Part shown: piece by piece, positions 35,128-37,819 of the stretch
Layout of the letters: each line of letters begins with the position of its first letter
How positions within the stretch are numbered: position 1 is the stretch's first letter
Origin: Paracoccaceae bacterium
GTDB taxonomy: Bacteria; Pseudomonadota; Alphaproteobacteria; Rhodobacterales; Rhodobacteraceae
DNA length: 37,819 nucleotides
Direction of reading: 5' to 3'
NCBI GenBank assembly: GCA_028284605.1
Contig: JANQRL010000027.1
Location: 1 to 37,819, forward strand
Notes under the pieces: generated by a model
What the model saw: the letters and a program-made list of their open reading frames with translations, nothing else
What the model was told of the DNA's origin: nothing
The model's database searches: none
Position numbers and translations under genes: made by a program

Positions 35128-35135
35128 TTAACCAT
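35128..35135 (+). promoter_or_regulatory. TTAACCAT half-site upstream of luxI
   Basis: TTAACCAT, an octamer associated with CtrA-controlled promoters in Caulobacter, lies 56 bases upstream of the luxI ATG. The same 112-base gap has a small hairpin GCAC-TTCG-GTGC (35159-35170) with a stable UUCG loop in the likely luxI leader. A single octamer is weak evidence alone, but it fits the full TTAA-N7-TTAA site before the luxR unit. Confidence 0.35.
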
Positions 35136-35191
35136 CCTTCCCCTAGCGTGACCCCACCGCACTTCGGTGCCTGGACAGGAGGGACGCTCGG

Positions 35192-35833
35192 ATGCTGCGC
35201 TACCATTATGCAAGCGAACTCAGGGACTTGCCGCGCCTGCGGGACGCGATGTTCCGGGATCGCGCGGATCAGTTCCGGCGCCGGCTGGGCTGGGCGGTCA
35301 GCGTCGATGAGAACGGGTTGGAGCGCGACGAATACGACGATCTCAATCCGCTCTATGTGATCTGGCAGCGCCCCGACGGGCTCCATGGCGGATCGATGCG
35401 GTTCCTGCCGACGACCGGGCGGACCATGGTCAACGAGCATTTCCTCGATCTGATGGACGGCGTGCCGCTGCATTCGCCGCTGATCTGGGAATGCACCCGG
35501 TTCTGCCTCGCGCCGGGCTCTGACGGGCGCGTCGCGGCGGCCCTGATGCTGGCCTGCGGCGAGCTGATGCGGGGGTTCTCGCTGGCCCATATGCTGGGCG
35601 TGTTCGATGCGCGGATGGTCCGCATCTACCGGATGATCGGCGCCTCGCCGGAGATCATCGGCAGCGCCGGCCAGGGCCGGGACCGGATCAGCGTGGGGCT
35701 CTGGGAGTACCAGGGCGAGGCGCGGCCGGGCGTGCTCAGGAAGGCCGGCATCTCGTCGGACCTCTCCGAGCTCTGGTTCGAGCGCAGCTTCGGCCGGCCG
35801 GTGCAGTCGCGCCCCGCCACCGCGGTGGCGTGA
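35192..35833 (+). CDS. luxI: Acyl-homoserine-lactone synthase (LuxI family)
   Basis: A 213-aa synthase that makes an acyl-homoserine lactone from S-adenosylmethionine and an acyl donor. The family's invariant residues are visible: Arg, Phe and Trp in 'MFRDRADQFRRRLGWAVSV', acidic residues in 'ERDEYDDLNPLYVIW', Arg in 'GGSMRFLPTTGRTMV', Phe in 'NEHFLDL', and Glu/Arg in 'IWECTRFCLAPG'. Acyl-chain length cannot be predicted. AGGAGGG precedes the ATG. It may receive acyl donors linked to crotonyl-CoA metabolism because ccr lies close by, but that is only a suggestion. Confidence 0.94.
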   Translation: MLRYHYASELRDLPRLRDAMFRDRADQFRRRLGWAVSVDENGLERDEYDDLNPLYVIWQRPDGLHGGSMRFLPTTGRTMVNEHFLDLMDGVPLHSPLIWECTRFCLAPGSDGRVAAALMLACGELMRGFSLAHMLGVFDARMVRIYRMIGASPEIIGSAGQGRDRISVGLWEYQGEARPGVLRKAGISSDLSELWFERSFGRPVQSRPATAVA

Positions 35834-35914
35834 TCGCGAAGCAGGGCCCTTAAGCGCTACTCGTCCGACCTCGCAAGGTTGGTTCGCTTCCCCGCCCGGA
35901 CTCAAGCCGCAGGC

Positions 35915-36102
35915 GCCGGGCATCGACAGACCGGTCCGTCGCACCGGAGGTGCGCCACTTTGGGTCGGCACGCCCCCGGCGTGACGGGCTGGCGATATGG
36001 TGAAGTCGGGCGCGGAGCTCGGAGCGGGGGATGTGCGTGGCTGGCATAAATCGAAGTCGCTCAGCCGCTGGAACGCCATCCCCCGGTCTGTCGATGCCCG
36101 GC
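35915..36102. repeat. 188-bp segment bounded by 20-bp perfect inverted repeats
   Basis: GCCGGGCATCGACAGACCGG at 35915-35934 recurs as its exact reverse complement at 36083-36102. The 353-base gap between luxI and the helicase gene holds no convincing coding frame, and this pair fills most of it. The arrangement suits the ends of a small non-autonomous element or remnant, or a long RNA stem with a 148-base loop. I could not see a target-site duplication. Confidence 0.6.
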
Positions 36103-36186
36103 TTGCCATGCTTGCTATGGCCAACACGGGCGCCGAGGCCGCAGGTCCTTGTTCAACCGGGTCTCGTCCTGCTCTAGGGTCGCGCC

Positions 36187-37707
36187 ATGACCGCGCTCTC
36201 CTTTTCCACCGATCAGGCCGAGGCCTGGGATCGCATCGCCGAGGCGCTGCGCCCCGTGGGCATCGACATCGATGCCGAAGAGACGACCCCGCCGGCGGAG
36301 GGCGAGACACGGATGCTCGCGGTGCTCGGCAAGGCGGGTTCGGGCAAGACGATGCTGCTGGCCGCCCTCTATCAGGCGCTCCGCGCGGCGGGCGCCCAGG
36401 TCGTCTCCGGCGATTGGGAGGGCCGGCGGCGCAAGGATCGGCGTTCCGTCGCGATCCTCGCGCCGACCAACAAAGCCGCGAGCGTGCTGCGCCAGCGCGG
36501 CGTGCCGGCGACCACGATCCACCGCATCCTCTACACCCCGGTCTACGATCCCCAATACGAGAAGGTGGCGGAATGGCTGGCGGGGGAGGGCGAACGCCCC
36601 GAGATCGAAGATCTCAGTGCAACCGCCCTCGACCGCGCGGCGGAGAGCTACGCCGTCCATGGCTCGATCCCCGCCGCGCTTGCCGCCGCGGGCCTGCGCG
36701 GCAGCGATTTCATTATCGGCTGGAAGCGGCGCGAGGACCCTCTCGATATCGGCCTCGTCGACGAAAGCTCCATGCTCGACGCCCGCCAGGTCGAGGACCT
36801 TCAGGACATCTTCCCGGCCCTCCTGCTCTTCGGCGATCCGGCCCAGCTTCCGCCGGTGCAAAGCGAGGGCGGCATGGTGTTCGATGCGCTCCCGGCCCCG
36901 GCGACGCTCACGCTCCACCGCATCCACCGCCAGGACGCCGACAACCCGATCCTCGATCTGGCCCATGCGCTGGGCGACCCGGAGCTGGGCTTCGAGGCGT
37001 TCGAGCGCCGCATCGAGGAGGCCGCGCAGCGCGATGAGCGGGTGATCTGGGCGCAGCGCGTGGAGGCGGACATGATGGCCCGCTCGCCGGTCCTGGTCTG
37101 GCGCAACGCGACCCGCATCCGCCTGATCCACGCCTTCCGCGCCGCCCATGCCGCCCCCGAAGACGCGCTCCTGCCCGGCGAGCCGTTGATCTGCGACGGG
37201 ATCGAACTGCCGATGAAGCATCGCCGCCGCCGCCTCGACCTGGAGGCGCGGGGGCTGATCAAGGGCGCCCAGGTGATCTATCTCGGCCCAGGCAAACGCG
37301 ACGGGTTCTCGCGCCTCCATGTGATCGGCGCCGAGGACCCCCAGGTCAGCGCCGCCAGCATCGTGAAGATCGAGCGCGAGGGCGAGGAGGAGCCGTTCCT
37401 GCCCTATGCCGCCCGGATGGGGGCCACGTTCCTGCACGGCGCGGCGGTGACGATCCACAAGGCGCAAGGCTCGCAATGGGACGATGTGCAGGTCTTCGCC
37501 CCCGACATCTACGCCGCCGCGCGGATGGGCCGGTCCGAGGCGGGCCAGCCACTCTGGAAACGGCTTGCCTATGTGGCGATCACCCGGGCGGTGCATCGGG
37601 TCCATTGGGTGGTGCGGAACCGGCTCGCGCGGCCGACGGTGCCCCTCGATACCGCCGATCTGACCGCCGAGCCCGCGCCGCTCAGCCTGACCGGAGAGAC
37701 CGAATGA
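36187..37707 (+). CDS. RecD-like (Dda-type) superfamily 1 DNA helicase
   Basis: A 506-aa ATP-dependent helicase. Walker A is 'VLGKAGSGKTMLLAALY' at about residue 47, motif Ia 'ILAPTNKAASVL', motif II 'LVDESSMLD' at about 190, motif III 'LFGDPAQLPPVQSEGGMV' at about 214, then 'LHRIHRQDADNPI', and the UvrD_C_2/RecD tail with 'AVTIHKAQGSQWDDVQVFA' and 'LAYVAITRAVHRVHWV'. It lacks the long N-terminus of RecD2. It probably acts in DNA repair or replication restart. The stop overlaps the next ATG. Confidence 0.9.
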   Translation: MTALSFSTDQAEAWDRIAEALRPVGIDIDAEETTPPAEGETRMLAVLGKAGSGKTMLLAALYQALRAAGAQVVSGDWEGRRRKDRRSVAILAPTNKAASVLRQRGVPATTIHRILYTPVYDPQYEKVAEWLAGEGERPEIEDLSATALDRAAESYAVHGSIPAALAAAGLRGSDFIIGWKRREDPLDIGLVDESSMLDARQVEDLQDIFPALLLFGDPAQLPPVQSEGGMVFDALPAPATLTLHRIHRQDADNPILDLAHALGDPELGFEAFERRIEEAAQRDERVIWAQRVEADMMARSPVLVWRNATRIRLIHAFRAAHAAPEDALLPGEPLICDGIELPMKHRRRRLDLEARGLIKGAQVIYLGPGKRDGFSRLHVIGAEDPQVSAASIVKIEREGEEEPFLPYAARMGATFLHGAAVTIHKAQGSQWDDVQVFAPDIYAAARMGRSEAGQPLWKRLAYVAITRAVHRVHWVVRNRLARPTVPLDTADLTAEPAPLSLTGETE

Positions 37708-37819
37708 GAAGCGTGCTGATCACCGGGGCCAGCAGCGGCATCGGCCGCGCGACGGCGGAGGCGTTCCTGGCGGCGGGCTGGCGCGTGGGTCTCCTCGCGC
37801 GTCGCGAGGCGTTGCTGAA
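37704..37819 (+). CDS. SDR-family oxidoreductase, N-terminal part
   Basis: The first 38 codons of a short-chain dehydrogenase/reductase, cut by the window edge. 'SVLITGASSGIGRATAEAF' is the TGxxxGxG cofactor motif, followed by 'GWRVGLLARRE', whose arginines suggest NADP(H) preference. The ATG overlaps the helicase stop (ATGA). Substrate cannot be told. Confidence 0.9.
   Translation, partial: MRSVLITGASSGIGRATAEAFLAAGWRVGLLARREALL

Noticed and set aside
35080-35191. Classical lux box before luxI
   Set aside because: No 18-20 bp dyad with lux-box character could be seen. Only a TTAACCAT octamer and a short UUCG-loop hairpin are present.

Overview
The window is a GC-rich chromosomal segment that reads as Rhodobacterales (Rhodobacter/Roseobacter group, Alphaproteobacteria). 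The indications are the ethylmalonyl-CoA pathway genes (ecm, ccr, mch, mcl2), TCA genes in the order sucC-sucD-sucA-sucB plus mdh and sdhCDAB, an NnrU protein, an H-NS/HvrA-type protein and a LuxR-LuxI quorum-sensing pair. From memory of Rhodobacter sphaeroides, mcl2, nnrU, mch, sdh, ecm and ccr also sit close together there, so the backbone is probably ancestral.

Layout. 1-8216 (minus strand): mdh, then sucC, sucD, sucA and the start of sucB, with extra genes between sucC and sucD. 8380-13366: a TauE-type exporter, a small secreted protein, then the plus-strand run mcl2-nnrU-DUF1737-mch-DUF1194. 13388-20097: sdhC-sdhD-sdhA, two small lipoproteins, a cassette of two methyltransferases and a glycosyltransferase, then sdhB. 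20175-27464: accessory genes (Stf0-type sulfotransferase, flavoprotein dehydrogenase, CreD, DUF1989 protein, membrane protein, DeoD, DUF4329 protein, H-NS-like protein). 27624-33920: ecm, a secreted endonuclease/phosphatase-fold protein, a PlsB-type acyltransferase and ccr. 34099-35833: a small ORF overlapping luxR, then luxI. 36187-37819: a RecD-like helicase and the start of an SDR oxidoreductase.

How the genes work together. The suc, mdh and sdh genes supply 2-oxoglutarate to oxaloacetate in the TCA cycle. Ccr, Ecm, Mch and Mcl2 supply steps of acetyl-CoA assimilation through the ethylmalonyl-CoA pathway, which delivers malate and succinyl-CoA to that cycle. The remaining pathway genes (mcl1, mcd, epi, msd, phaA/B, pcc) are not in the window.

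The most interesting non-coding signals are: a pair of TGTGATCACA palindromes, 21 bp apart, upstream of both sucC and sdhC; two copies of a compound double-palindrome element in inverted order about 21.7 kb apart; a truncated 5' copy of sucD next to inserted genes inside the suc operon; and a CtrA-type TTAA-N7-TTAA site upstream of the luxR unit. No rRNA, tRNA, CRISPR array or complete insertion sequence was seen. No wholly new system is proven; the TCA operators and the palindrome family are the best candidates for something undescribed.
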